NCBI GenBank assembly: GCA_910588685.1 | Contig: CAJUPX010000005.1 | Span: 1-64,000, forward strand | Direction of reading: 5' to 3' | From: an uncultured Christensenellaceae bacterium | GTDB lineage: Bacteria > Bacillota > Clostridia > Christensenellales > Borkfalkiaceae | DNA: 64,000 nucleotides | Shown: one piece after another, positions 42,440 to 50,719 of the stretch | Layout: the number at the start of each line of letters is the position of its first letter | Position numbering within the stretch: position 1 is the first letter of the stretch | Notes under the pieces: generated by a model | The model's input: the letters and a program-made list of their open reading frames with translations, nothing else | The model's database searches: none | What the model was told of the DNA's origin: nothing | Program-made: the position numbers and the translations under genes

Positions 42440-42489
42440 AAATTAAATTCCTTGCATATTTTATTATTAATATTATATGCGGAGCAGTT

Positions 42490-42774
42490 ATGAAAGATTT
42501 TAAAAATTATACGGGCGAACCCAAAAGCGAGCCCGGCAAAAAACCCGATATCAACAATACCGTAGAACTTGCCAAAATTATTTCGAGAGCAATGAACGGT
42601 AAAAACCAGAACCAGATTATGCGCACCATAATAGCCGAAGCGGAGCGCGGCAAGCGCGAAGGCAGGCTGTCTGACGCCGATATAGACAACTTTTACAACG
42701 CACTGTATCCTATGCTCGACAGCGCCAAAAGACAAAAGCTTACCGAGGTTATCGATAAGCTCAAAAAAATTTAA
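42490..42774 (+). CDS. Small soluble unknown protein
   Basis: A 94-residue charged helical protein with ELAKIISRAMNGKNQNQIMR and a Lys-rich end. GGAG precedes the ATG, and a terminator follows. It shares a 50-bp divergent control region with the small gene at 42439. Function unknown. Confidence 0.7.
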   Translation: MKDFKNYTGEPKSEPGKKPDINNTVELAKIISRAMNGKNQNQIMRTIIAEAERGKREGRLSDADIDNFYNALYPMLDSAKRQKLTEVIDKLKKI

Positions 42775-42788
42775 AATATATACATAAA

Positions 42789-42811
42789 TCCCTCCGTAAT
42801 TTGCGGAGGGA
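42789..42811. terminator. Terminator after the 94-residue gene
   Basis: TCCCTCCG (42789-42796), seven bases, CGGAGGGA (42804-42811), then ACTTGTATTTT. It also lies just beyond the stop of the convergent lipoprotein gene. Confidence 0.8.
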
Positions 42812-42819
42812 CTTGTATT

Positions 42820-44628
42820 TTATTCTAATACGAATACCTGTCTTATTTCCATTTGTGTTTCGCCCAGATCCATTGTCGTAACCAAAGCAAGTTTATTTCC
42901 GTCGAATTCAATGCGGAGCATTCCGCCGTCAGCATCAAGATAATAACCTTTTTCGTCCGTTAATATTTTACCGCTCGCCATAGGCACGTCGTTTTCTCCG
43001 TATATAGTGAGCAGTACGCCGGCATCTGAAACAATTATATAACCAGCGCCGGTATCACCGATATCGCCGGGCACACCGTCAACATAAACCCCTTCAAACA
43101 TATATTTTCCGTCAACCGGTCTTTCCGAAGGAACGGGAGGATTATTATCAATATCTTCAAACTCGCAGCCCGAAAGGTCGGCGAGAGTATAACCCGTATC
43201 CGTTAAAGTAAGCGTTGCTTTACAGCTTGTTTCAATGCTTTGGTCGTTAACCTGCCATTCATTGACTACGAAAACGTCGTCCTTATAACCGCCGTCTAAA
43301 TATACGTCTACCATATTTTCGGTATGCGTAAAGTCCACCGACATTTTGGTGAGTTTTGAACCGGTTACCGTATATGTTACTTTAAAACCGGACAAATAAC
43401 TTTCATAACTCGGCTCGGCGGGCGGTATAGCTCCTTCGGGATAATTAGAAATAGAGTGGCGTTTAGCGCCTACCGGGCACTGCGTTTTAGTAATATCGGA
43501 AATAGCCTGTTCAAAGCCCTGCTGAATACCGGTAATTGTTGCCTGATTGTTGCTAGCAGCCTGTAATAAATCGTTTAAAACAAGTTTGTCAACCGTGACG
43601 GGCAGCTCAAACTCCATTTCGGTTACAAGACTTATATATTCACTTATAAGCGCTTTGAGCTCGTTGGATTTTACTACCTTTATTATGTAATCGTACGCCG
43701 TAGAATTAGCATCGGCAGCAACCGCAACCGACTTAATATCCATTTCGAACATATCTGCTATTGTATGATTTGCGTCTACGGGCGTATTTGCAAATTCTTC
43801 AAGCAATCCGGCAAACATAGTCTGCATTGCCGCGCCGTCCATACCTGCGGTAAAAGCGTTAATAAGCTCTTTTACTTCGTTCTTAGCAAGAAGCTCGCCT
43901 ATAGTAGTTGTATTCGTAAGTGATTTAAGGAAATTGTTTACTCTCTGCAAGAGGTTGTAAACAAGAAGGTTTACGTCTACGCTATAGTCGCCGCCGTTAA
44001 CGGTAAGAGCGTCGAACTCGTCGCCGAGAGCGAGAACGGACGCGCCCGTAACGGGTAAAAGCACTGCGCTTGCAAGCTCGCCGAGGTCGGTATCGCCGAG
44101 TATTTCGGTAATTATAGGATTTGAAGATATAAGTTCCTTTAAGTTACCAACCGTCTGTAAAGTTTTGCCGTTGAAATCGGTAACCTTTTCTTCGGAGCTG
44201 TAAATGCTCAGCGCCCAGTCGCGGGCAAACGCATAGGAATAATACTTGTCGCCCTCGGTATTGCTTTCAGCTACTAAATCCATATCTCCGTCTAAAATAT
44301 TGATTTTGCCGCTTGCCGTACCGGTAGTATCGTTACTTGCCGTTTCTGTTCTTACGGGAGTTTTTTCGCCGTTTTCATAAACTGAATAAGTTCTCTCGCT
44401 GTTAATTTCAACGGTTGCGTCAAGAGCTGCATAATTCGCCGGCGACGCCATAATAGCGTCTATCGCCTTTTCAAGGTCGGTTTTCTGTTCGTCCCCGCCG
44501 GGAGTCGTAATGTTGTTGTTGTCTTTATCGTCAGGTTTGTCTACGGGCGTACAAGCGGCAAAAACAGCTATTGTAAGCGACATAACAAACGCAACGATTA
44601 CAGCCATAAACTTTTTAATTGCTTTCAT
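42820..44628 (-). CDS. Large unknown lipoprotein
   Basis: The 602-residue product has a lipoprotein signal peptide (MKAIKKFMAVIVAFVMSL, lipobox VFAAC with Cys at about residue 26), a Thr/Asp-rich linker and a long helical and beta region without repeats I recognise. It ends in a small beta domain (about 520-600) after a Pro/Glu-rich hinge. It should be anchored on the outer face of the membrane. It has a perfect promoter and a structured 100-nt leader. Function unknown. Confidence 0.78.
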   Translation of the reverse strand: MKAIKKFMAVIVAFVMSLTIAVFAACTPVDKPDDKDNNNITTPGGDEQKTDLEKAIDAIMASPANYAALDATVEINSERTYSVYENGEKTPVRTETASNDTTGTASGKINILDGDMDLVAESNTEGDKYYSYAFARDWALSIYSSEEKVTDFNGKTLQTVGNLKELISSNPIITEILGDTDLGELASAVLLPVTGASVLALGDEFDALTVNGGDYSVDVNLLVYNLLQRVNNFLKSLTNTTTIGELLAKNEVKELINAFTAGMDGAAMQTMFAGLLEEFANTPVDANHTIADMFEMDIKSVAVAADANSTAYDYIIKVVKSNELKALISEYISLVTEMEFELPVTVDKLVLNDLLQAASNNQATITGIQQGFEQAISDITKTQCPVGAKRHSISNYPEGAIPPAEPSYESYLSGFKVTYTVTGSKLTKMSVDFTHTENMVDVYLDGGYKDDVFVVNEWQVNDQSIETSCKATLTLTDTGYTLADLSGCEFEDIDNNPPVPSERPVDGKYMFEGVYVDGVPGDIGDTGAGYIIVSDAGVLLTIYGENDVPMASGKILTDEKGYYLDADGGMLRIEFDGNKLALVTTMDLGETQMEIRQVFVLE

Positions 44629-44668
44629 TTATATTCTCCTTAAATTTATTTTTTTCTGTTAATAGGGA

Positions 44669-44715
44669 TTAACGGTTGCACCGCAACCGTTAATAAGAAT
44701 AGGTGTACACCTATT
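44669..44715 (-). promoter_or_regulatory. Structured leader of the lipoprotein gene
   Basis: Two perfect inverted repeats lie between the promoter and the start: TTAACGGTTGC, loop ACC, GCAACCGTTAA (44669-44693), and the 18-bp palindrome AATAGGTGTACACCTATT (44698-44715). They may be RNA hairpins or an operator just downstream of the transcription start. Confidence 0.65.
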
Positions 44716-44742
44716 TAATATTCTTTAACTTAACTGCAATAA

Positions 44743-44771
44743 ATTATAGTACTTACTTTAAATATTGTCAA
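44743..44771 (-). promoter_or_regulatory. Perfect sigma-A promoter of the lipoprotein gene
   Basis: Minus-strand TTGACA (44766-44771), 17-base spacer, TATAAT (44743-44748). Confidence 0.88.
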
Positions 44772-44783
44772 TAAAACTGCAAC

Positions 44784-44811
44784 AAAAAAACCGTGCGCTG
44801 CACGTTTTTTT
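44784..44811. terminator. Terminator of the preceding rightmost small gene
   Basis: CGTGC GCT GCACG (44792-44804) flanked by A7-C and G-T7. On the minus strand it lies just beyond the stop of the 77-residue gene at 44819; it works in both directions. Confidence 0.85.
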
Positions 44812-44818
44812 ATTTTAA

Positions 44819-45052
44819 TCAACCCAAACCGAATGCGTGACCGTTTAAAAGTACGCAAATCAGGTCTACAAGCCACATAAATACGGCGCCCGGGACAATA
44901 GTAAGAATACCTATTATTATCCAGAGTACGCTTTTGTTTGCTACACCGTTGACTACGCGGCAGATGGAATAAAAAATTTCAAGTACCGGGATGCAAAGCA
45001 ACAGTTTAACAATAAGGGGTAAGTTATTCACGGTTTTGATTAAGTCTTTCAT
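44819..45052 (-). CDS. Small membrane protein
   Basis: A 77-residue protein with two or three hydrophobic segments (LPLIVKLLLCIPVLEIF, LWIIIGILTIVPGAVFMWLV). It has its own terminator and lies after the end of the ribosomal operon. I do not recognise the family. Confidence 0.65.
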   Translation of the reverse strand: MKDLIKTVNNLPLIVKLLLCIPVLEIFYSICRVVNGVANKSVLWIIIGILTIVPGAVFMWLVDLICVLLNGHAFGLG

Positions 45053-45129
45053 AATGTCTCCTTATTATATTATTATTTATATTATATCACTTATATATTA
45101 TATGTCAATAGTTTAATTTAAAAAGCAAC

Positions 45130-45162
45130 AAAATTACCCTCCTTGACTCGGAGGGCAATTTT
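45130..45162. terminator. Terminator of the ribosomal superoperon
   Basis: AAAATTACCCTCC (45130-45142), seven bases, GGAGGGCAATTTT (45150-45162), with one mismatch. It lies 16 bases after the rplQ stop. Confidence 0.88.
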
Positions 45163-45177
45163 CATCTGCAAATTTAA

Positions 45178-45684
45178 TTAAACAAGCTCTATAATAGCTT
45201 CTTCCGCTGCGTCGCCGCGGCGTTCGCCCAACACGTAAATTCTGGTGTATCCGCCGCCCTGTCCTTTTTCTTCGGCGCGCTCGGCGTATTTGGGAGCTAT
45301 TTCATTGAAAAGCTTTTCCATAAGAGGGTGCTGTATATCGCCCGTTCTCTTTTTGAAGTCCGATTTTTTCTCTGCGAAAGGCTTAATTTCCTGCAAATCG
45401 CGAAGCTTGCCCATAAGCTCTCTGCGCACTGCGAGCTTTTTGGGGCTGTCTTTTATCGCCTTTGCGGAGTATTCCTTGCCCTTGCTGTCGGTTTTAACAA
45501 CGTCATACTCGATATTTTCGTCGAATACTTTTATTGCCTTGGTTATAATCTTTTCAACGTAAGGCTGCAATTCTTTTGCCTTTGCCTTGGTGGTGGTTAT
45601 TTTTCCGTACCAAAGGAGTTCGGAAGCCTGATTCCTTAAAAGCGCTTTCCTCTGCTCCGCTGTTCTGCCTAATTTACCCGGCAT
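45178..45684 (-). CDS. rplQ: Ribosomal protein L17
   Basis: Last gene of the superoperon. The 168-residue protein has the L17 start MPGKLGRTAEQRKALLRNQ and end GYTRIYVLGERRGDAAEEAIIELV. It is longer than the roughly 115-residue form because of an inserted stretch in the middle (about residues 50-115), as seen in several Clostridia. AGGAGGA precedes the ATG, four bases after rpoA ends. Confidence 0.96.
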   Translation of the reverse strand: MPGKLGRTAEQRKALLRNQASELLWYGKITTTKAKAKELQPYVEKIITKAIKVFDENIEYDVVKTDSKGKEYSAKAIKDSPKKLAVRRELMGKLRDLQEIKPFAEKKSDFKKRTGDIQHPLMEKLFNEIAPKYAERAEEKGQGGGYTRIYVLGERRGDAAEEAIIELV

Positions 45685-45688
45685 TGTA

Positions 45689-46642
45689 TTAGTCCTCCTT
45701 GTTTGAAAGTGAAAGCCCGTAGGATTGAAGCTTTAAAATTACTTCGTCCAAAGACTTCCTGCCAAGGTTTCTCACCTTTAACATTTCGTCTTCCGTCTTT
45801 CTCGTTAAGTCTTCTACGGTATGAATGTTTGCACGCTTTAAGCAGTTGTAAGAACGAACCGACAGATCCATATCCTCAATTGCCATTGCAAGAATTTTCG
45901 CCTGCTTGTCGTCCTCGTTTTTAACGAGTATGTCCATATCCTTAATGGTTTCGGACAAATCAACAAACAGCGATATGTGGTCCTGCATAATTTTAGCCGC
46001 CAAAGATACTATTTCCTTTGCGCTGAACGCTCCGTTGGTCCATACTTCAAGCGTAAGCTTGTCATAGTCGGTATTCTGACCCACGCGGGTGTTTTCAACC
46101 GAATAGTTTACCTTTTTAACGGGCGTGTAAATACTGTCGATGGGAATGTAGTCGAGGTATTCCGTACGCGTGTGATCCGCACCTTTGTATCCTCTGCCTC
46201 TGCCTATGGTTATTTCCATATCGATTTTGCCGCCCTCGTCGATGTAGCAGATGTGCTGGTCGGCGTTGATTATTTCTATTTCGGCGTCCTCGGAAATGTC
46301 GCCCGCTTTAACTTCGCAGGGACCTTCTTTATAGAGGTGAACTACTTTAACGTAATCTTTATCGGTTATTGTCGTTTTGATAGCAAGCGTTTTGAGGTTG
46401 AGAATAATTTCCGTAACGTCCTCTTTAACACCCTTAATTGCGGAAAATTCGTGTTTTACGCTGCCGTCCAAAAATCTGATTCCCTGAGCCGCCGCACCGG
46501 GAAGCGCGGAGAGCAGTATTCTTCTGAGGCAGTTGCCTATAGTAAGACCGAAGCCCTTTTCAAGCGGGTCAACGATGATTTTAGCATAGGATTTCTCTTC
46601 GTTTTCCTCAACTTCTATTTTGGGCATATCCATTTCGATCAT
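45689..46642 (-). CDS. rpoA: RNA polymerase alpha subunit
   Basis: A 317-residue alpha subunit with the N-terminal assembly domain (GFGLTIGNCLRRILLSALPG near residues 30-49) and the C-terminal domain that contacts UP elements and activators (LKRANIHTVEDLTRKTEDEM, then RNLGRKSLDEVILKLQSYG). Length is normal. AGGAGGAAG precedes the ATG. Confidence 0.98.
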   Translation of the reverse strand: MIEMDMPKIEVEENEEKSYAKIIVDPLEKGFGLTIGNCLRRILLSALPGAAAQGIRFLDGSVKHEFSAIKGVKEDVTEIILNLKTLAIKTTITDKDYVKVVHLYKEGPCEVKAGDISEDAEIEIINADQHICYIDEGGKIDMEITIGRGRGYKGADHTRTEYLDYIPIDSIYTPVKKVNYSVENTRVGQNTDYDKLTLEVWTNGAFSAKEIVSLAAKIMQDHISLFVDLSETIKDMDILVKNEDDKQAKILAMAIEDMDLSVRSYNCLKRANIHTVEDLTRKTEDEMLKVRNLGRKSLDEVILKLQSYGLSLSNKED

Positions 46643-46667
46643 AAAACTTCCTCCTTATTATTTATGA

Positions 46668-47291
46668 TTACTTGGAGTACAGCTCGACAATCATATGCTC
46701 TGCAATCTGACTGTCAATATCCTGTCTTTCGGGAAGCGCAATAACCTTGCCCTGTAATTTATCCAAATCGAACTCCAACCACTTGGGGGTTGCCGCGGGT
46801 TTGGTGGACTTTAACGCTTCGAAATATTTATTGGAGGTTTTGCATTCTTTTACGGTGATAACGTCGCCTTTTCTAACGATGTAGGAGGGAATATTTACCT
46901 TCTTGCCGTTTACAAGGAAATGTCCGTGGTTTACAAGCTGTCTTGCCTGCGAACGGCTTGCGCCGAAGCCCAAACGGAAAATAACGTTGTCTAATCTGCG
47001 CTCTAAGAGCGAGAGCATATTTTCACCGGTAATACCCTTGGTTCTGTCCGCTTTCTCATAGTAAGCGCGGAACTGTCCTTCCTGTACGCCGTAAATTCTC
47101 TTAACTTTCTGTTTTTCGCGGAGCTGCTGACCGTATTCGGATACCTTTTTGCGTCCTAAGCCGTGCTGACCGGGCGCCATAGGTCTTTTTTCAAACGGGC
47201 ATTTTCCGTTGTAACATTTATCGCCTTTTAAAAACAGCTTTCCTCCTTCGCGTCTGCAAAGGCGGCATTTTGCTTCTCTGTAAGTAGCCAT
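46668..47291 (-). CDS. rpsD: Ribosomal protein S4
   Basis: A 207-residue 16S-binding assembly protein with the S4 RNA-binding domain (RRLDNVIFRLGFGASRSQAR). The N terminus keeps the zinc-binding cysteines (CRLCRREGGKLF, then CYNGKCPF), so this is the C+ zinc form. Often autoregulatory for the alpha operon; no leader structure was identified. Confidence 0.97.
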   Translation of the reverse strand: MATYREAKCRLCRREGGKLFLKGDKCYNGKCPFEKRPMAPGQHGLGRKKVSEYGQQLREKQKVKRIYGVQEGQFRAYYEKADRTKGITGENMLSLLERRLDNVIFRLGFGASRSQARQLVNHGHFLVNGKKVNIPSYIVRKGDVITVKECKTSNKYFEALKSTKPAATPKWLEFDLDKLQGKVIALPERQDIDSQIAEHMIVELYSK

Positions 47292-47305
47292 TTATATATA
47301 CCTCC

Positions 47306-47701
47306 TTATACTCTGCGGCGCTTAGGCGGCCTGCAACCGTTGTGAGGAACGGGCGAAACGTCGGAAATCAAAGTAATTTCCACGTCGCACGCGCCGATTG
47401 CGCGGATAGCCGACTCTCTGCCCGCACCGGGACCTTTTACGTAAACTTCTACCGAACGGAGCCCGTGCTCTTTTGCAGCGCGAACCGCTGTTTCGGTTGC
47501 CTGCTGTGCGGCGAACGGCGTGCCCTTTCTCGAGCCCTTGAAGCCGAGGCTGCCTGCCGACGACCAGCTTATTGCGTTACCGCTTATATCGGTAACAGTT
47601 ACGAGCGTATTGTTGAAAGAGGATTGAATATGAACCTGACCTTTATCAACTTTTTTAAGCTCTCTACGTCTTCTTGTAACGACCTTTTTTTGTTGTGCCA
47701 T
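47306..47701 (-). CDS. rpsK: Ribosomal protein S11
   Basis: The 131-residue platform protein of the small subunit has the hallmark AHIQSSFNNTLVTVTD-like stretch (HIQSSFNNTLVTVTDISGN here) and ends PHNGCRPPKRRRV. GGAGGTA precedes the ATG. Gap of 11 bases to rpsM. Confidence 0.98.
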   Translation of the reverse strand: MAQQKKVVTRRRRELKKVDKGQVHIQSSFNNTLVTVTDISGNAISWSSAGSLGFKGSRKGTPFAAQQATETAVRAAKEHGLRSVEVYVKGPGAGRESAIRAIGACDVEITLISDVSPVPHNGCRPPKRRRV

Positions 47702-47712
47702 ATTATACCTCC

Positions 47713-48087
47713 TTACTTAGCGCCCTTTTTCTTTGCTACAGTGCGGCGGGGACCTTTACGCGTTCTTGCGTTGGTCTTTGTGGACTGTCCGCGAACGGGC
47801 AAGCCCTTTCTGTGACGGATACCGCGGTAGCTGCCTATTTCCATAAGGCGTTTGATATTGAGCGATACTTCGGTACGGAGTTCGCCCTCAACCCTTAAAT
47901 TGTGGTCAATGTATTCTCTTAATTTGGATACGGTGGTTTCGTCGAGATCCTTAACGCGCGTGTCAGGGTCTACGCCCGTTGCGGCAAGAATCTTTTGCGA
48001 CGTTTTGAGACCGATACCGTAAATATAGGTGAGTCCTATTTCAACTCTCTTTTCTCTGGGTAAATCTACACCGGCAATACGTGCCAT
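47713..48087 (-). CDS. rpsM: Ribosomal protein S13
   Basis: The 124-residue head protein starts MARIAGVDLPREKRVEIGLTY in family style and ends in a basic tail (RKGPRRTVAKKKGAK). It is separated from rpmJ by a 293-base gap holding one copy of the intergenic element (48254-48376). Confidence 0.98.
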   Translation of the reverse strand: MARIAGVDLPREKRVEIGLTYIYGIGLKTSQKILAATGVDPDTRVKDLDETTVSKLREYIDHNLRVEGELRTEVSLNIKRLMEIGSYRGIRHRKGLPVRGQSTKTNARTRKGPRRTVAKKKGAK

Positions 48088-48253
48088 TTTGATTTATTTC
48101 CTCCGTTAATATTTTTGTTTTTGTATATATACCGCATAATATCCCCGTCCGTTTAAGGAATGTGAACGGGAATAACGCGAAATCGTTTTTAAAATTTGCG
48201 TGCAGGGCAAATGCCTAAAAAACGCAGAGATGCGGTGCTACCAAGCAGAGCAT
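48088..48253. other. Non-coding leader upstream of rpsM
   Basis: It holds a partial, older-looking copy of the start of the intergenic element (AACGCAGAGATGCGGTGCT near 48,219-48,238), next to the full copy. No promoter was identified with confidence. Confidence 0.45.
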
Positions 48254-48376
48254 AAAAACTCAGAGAAGCGAGCAGTTCAAGGCGCACAAACAACGACTGA
48301 CGGGAGTGTACAAAGACGTACACGACCGAAACGGTGCGCAGTGCAACGCCGAATTGAGACGCTTATATGAGTTTTT
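48254..48376. repeat. Ribosomal-operon intergenic element, copy A
   Basis: A 123-bp element between rpmJ and rpsM whose ends pair: AAAAACTCA (48254) with TGAGTTTTT (ending 48376), then after an internal loop AAGCG with CGCTT. Inside is the hairpin GTGTAC, six bases, GTACAC (48306-48323). It ends four bases from the rpmJ stop. Three relatives lie at 50582, 56909 and 62103. Confidence 0.8.
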
Positions 48377-48380
48377 TTAA

Positions 48381-48497
48381 TTAGCCCTGGCGCTGCTTAT
48401 GCGACTTATTCTTGGAACAAATCACCATAACTTTGCCGTTTCTTTTAATAACTTTGCATTTATCGCACATAGGCTTTACAGAAGGTCTGACTTTCAT
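48381..48497 (-). CDS. rpmJ: Ribosomal protein L36
   Basis: A 38-residue protein, MKVRPSVKPMCDKCKVIKRN and on to CSKNKSHKQRQG, with the three Cys and one His zinc ligands of the standard C+ form. AAGGAGA precedes the ATG. It follows infA by 109 bases, a stretch with no recognised feature beyond a weak GGCATATCGCC-like stem. Confidence 0.97.
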   Translation of the reverse strand: MKVRPSVKPMCDKCKVIKRNGKVMVICSKNKSHKQRQG

Positions 48498-48606
48498 AAT
48501 AAAATTCTCCTTGTATGTTTCGCATAAAGACCGGCGCAGCAACGCCGCGGCTTTTTCGATTTGAGGCGATATGCCTCTTATGACCGTTTCAAAACAAACG
48601 TAACGT

Positions 48607-48828
48607 TTAGTTTTTGGAACGCCAGGTTATTCTGCCTTTTGTTAAATCGTAGGGACTCATTTCGAGTTTTACGTTGTCGCCCTCGATTATACGGATATAA
48701 TTAAGGCGCAGCTTACCGGAAATATAGGCGGTTATCACGTGCCCGTTGGTAAGCTTTACTTTGAAGTTTGCATTAGGAAGGCACTCGATTACTTTGCCCT
48801 CTGTTTCGATAACGTCGTCTTTGGACAT
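48607..48828 (-). CDS. infA: Translation initiation factor IF-1
   Basis: A 73-residue S1-fold protein (MSKDDVIETEGKVIECLPNA, GHVITAYISGKLRLNYIRI, DNVKLEMSPYDLTKGRITWR) that binds the ribosomal A site during initiation. It starts three bases after the KOW-domain gene ends. Confidence 0.98.
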   Translation of the reverse strand: MSKDDVIETEGKVIECLPNANFKVKLTNGHVITAYISGKLRLNYIRIIEGDNVKLEMSPYDLTKGRITWRSKN

Positions 48829-48831
48829 TAT

Positions 48832-49140
48832 TTACTCCTTATTTGACTTAATTTCGCCCGAATCGGGTTTGGGATAATTATAGCTTTTGAGCGCAGAATA
48901 GATTTCCGTATCGAAAACCTGTCTGCCGTCCAGAATTTTAGCGCCTATCGATTCCGATTTTTCGGGTAAAAGATATAGATGTTTTACGTTCTTTTTTTTG
49001 GGCGATTGCAGCTTTTTGAAATTGCCGTCGGTTAAGTACACAACGTCGTTTTCAATAGCGCAAATAATATAATACCTGCCCTCGTCTCTGCCTTGGGTGC
49101 TTTTGCAAATGCCGCCTATGACAGGAGTTTTAAGTTTCAT
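48832..49140 (-). CDS. KOW-domain RNA-binding protein (L14e-like)
   Basis: A 102-residue protein found between map and infA in many Clostridia. The N-terminal half (GICKSTQGRDEGRYYIICAI, about residues 10-29) has the KOW-like pattern of L14e-type proteins, and the rest is Lys-rich. It is thought to bind RNA or the ribosome, but its role is not known. Confidence 0.85.
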   Translation of the reverse strand: MKLKTPVIGGICKSTQGRDEGRYYIICAIENDVVYLTDGNFKKLQSPKKKNVKHLYLLPEKSESIGAKILDGRQVFDTEIYSALKSYNYPKPDSGEIKSNKE

Positions 49141-49156
49141 AAATTCCCTTTTTAAA

Positions 49157-49903
49157 TCAGAGCGTTAAAATTTCTACGCCGTCCTCTTTAATAAGTACGG
49201 TATTTTCATAATGAGCCGCGGGCTTTCCGTCCGCCGTTGTAACCGTCCAGCCGTCCGCGTGATTCATATTGACTTTGTAAGTGCCCATATTTATCATAGG
49301 CTCTATACAGATGGTCATTCCGGCTTTGAGCCGCATACCCGCGCCGCGCCTGCCGTAGTTGGGAACGGAGGGGTCTTCGTGCATTTGTCTGCCGATACCG
49401 TGCCCCGTAAGCGCTCTCACCACGCCGTAGCCGTTGGCTTCCGCGTGAGTCTGCACCGCGTGTCCTATATTGAACAGGGGAACGCCCGCCTGCAAACCCT
49501 CTACCGCTTTGAAAAAACACTCCTCGGTTACTCTGACGAGCCGCCTTTTCTCTTCCGACACGTTGCCGATAAGAAAGGTTCTCGCCGCGTCGCCGTGAAA
49601 TCCGTTTTTTTCGGCGGTTATGTCAACGCTTACTATGTCGCCGTCGAGCAAAACCCGGTCGCCGGGTATACCGTGCACGACAACTTCGTTGACCGATACG
49701 CAGGAACTCGCGGGATAACCCTCGTAGCCGAGCTCCGACGGATATGCGCCGCAGGACGTTATATACTTGTTTACAAGCGTATCCACGTCTTTGGTAGTCA
49801 TACCAGCGCAAATATTCTTGCCTACAAATTCGAGCGTTTCTTTGACTATGCGGCAACTCTCGCGCATATAGGCGATTTCCTGCTCGCTTTTTACGGTAAA
49901 CAT
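49157..49903 (-). CDS. map: Methionine aminopeptidase, type I
   Basis: The 248-residue enzyme removes N-terminal Met from nascent proteins. Metal ligands are visible: VDITAEKNGFHGDAART (two Asp), GHGIGRQMHEDP (His), TICIEPMINMG (Glu) and HYENTVLI (Glu). Its start overlaps the adk stop by one base. Confidence 0.97.
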   Translation of the reverse strand: MFTVKSEQEIAYMRESCRIVKETLEFVGKNICAGMTTKDVDTLVNKYITSCGAYPSELGYEGYPASSCVSVNEVVVHGIPGDRVLLDGDIVSVDITAEKNGFHGDAARTFLIGNVSEEKRRLVRVTEECFFKAVEGLQAGVPLFNIGHAVQTHAEANGYGVVRALTGHGIGRQMHEDPSVPNYGRRGAGMRLKAGMTICIEPMINMGTYKVNMNHADGWTVTTADGKPAAHYENTVLIKEDGVEILTL

Positions 49904-50526
49904 CAGTGACCCAAAACCTTGCAGATTTGTTCAAAAACAAGGTCGGGGCTGCCCTCGCCGCTCTTTACAACCGCAAGCTTGCCCTGCGCTTTGTAGTAGT
50001 CGATAAGCGGCGCCGTCTGGGTATTGTAGGTATCGAGCCTTGCCTTTACCGTTTCGGGATTGTCGTCCGCACGCTGATAGAGCTCTTTTCCGCATTTTGC
50101 GCACGTCGTCGCGCCGTTTAAGGTTGAAACGTGGTAGCTTTCGCCGCAGGAGCAAACGCGTCTGCCGCAAATTCTGTCCATCAGAAGCGCTTCTTCAACG
50201 TCGATATTGAGGCATAAATCTATGTGCGCGAATTTATCGAGCTCCTGCGCCTGAAACAGGTTGCGGGGAAAACCGTCGAGCATATAGCCGTGACGTGCGT
50301 CGTCCCAGGTAAGTCTGTCCTTTACAATATCGCAGGTTACAGAATCGGGAACGAGCTTGCCCGCGTCTATATACGACTTGGCGATTTTACCTATCTCCGT
50401 GCCGCCCTTGATATTGGCGCGGAAAATGTCGCCGGTGGATATATGAAGTAATTTGTATTTTCCGGCAATTTTACTTGCCTGCGTTCCCTTGCCTGCGCCG
50501 GGAGCGCCGAGTAATATAATGTTCAT
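49903..50526 (-). CDS. adk: Adenylate kinase
   Basis: A 207-residue enzyme, AMP + ATP to 2 ADP. P-loop GAPGAGKGTQA (about residues 7-17), DGFPRNLFQAQ, and a zinc-type LID with two Cys pairs (CGRRVCSCG and CAKCGK). The start has no strong Shine-Dalgarno sequence, and the 193-base gap to secY holds copy B of the intergenic element. Confidence 0.97.
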   Translation of the reverse strand: MNIILLGAPGAGKGTQASKIAGKYKLLHISTGDIFRANIKGGTEIGKIAKSYIDAGKLVPDSVTCDIVKDRLTWDDARHGYMLDGFPRNLFQAQELDKFAHIDLCLNIDVEEALLMDRICGRRVCSCGESYHVSTLNGATTCAKCGKELYQRADDNPETVKARLDTYNTQTAPLIDYYKAQGKLAVVKSGEGSPDLVFEQICKVLGH

Positions 50527-50581
50527 AAATTAATTAATTTTATAAAACTCAAACGAGCAGAACATAACCACCCGTTGTTAT

Positions 50582-50701
50582 AAAACGCAGAGAAGCGAGC
50601 AGAACGAGGAGCGTGAGCATTGACCGAAAGGAGTGTACATAGGCGTACACAACTGAGGCAAGCGGAACGCGACAAAGTTATACGACGCTTATATGCGTTT
50701 T
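50582..50701. repeat. Ribosomal-operon intergenic element, copy B
   Basis: A 120-bp element between secY and adk. Ends are AAAACGCA (50582) and TGCGTTTT (ending 50701), a paired change relative to the CTCA/TGAG of other copies. The inner stem AAGCG/CGCTT and the hairpin GTGTAC, six bases, GTACAC (50633-50650) are kept. It ends 18 bases before the secY stop. Confidence 0.8.
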
Positions 50702-50719
50702 GCGGGAGCAAAAGGATTT

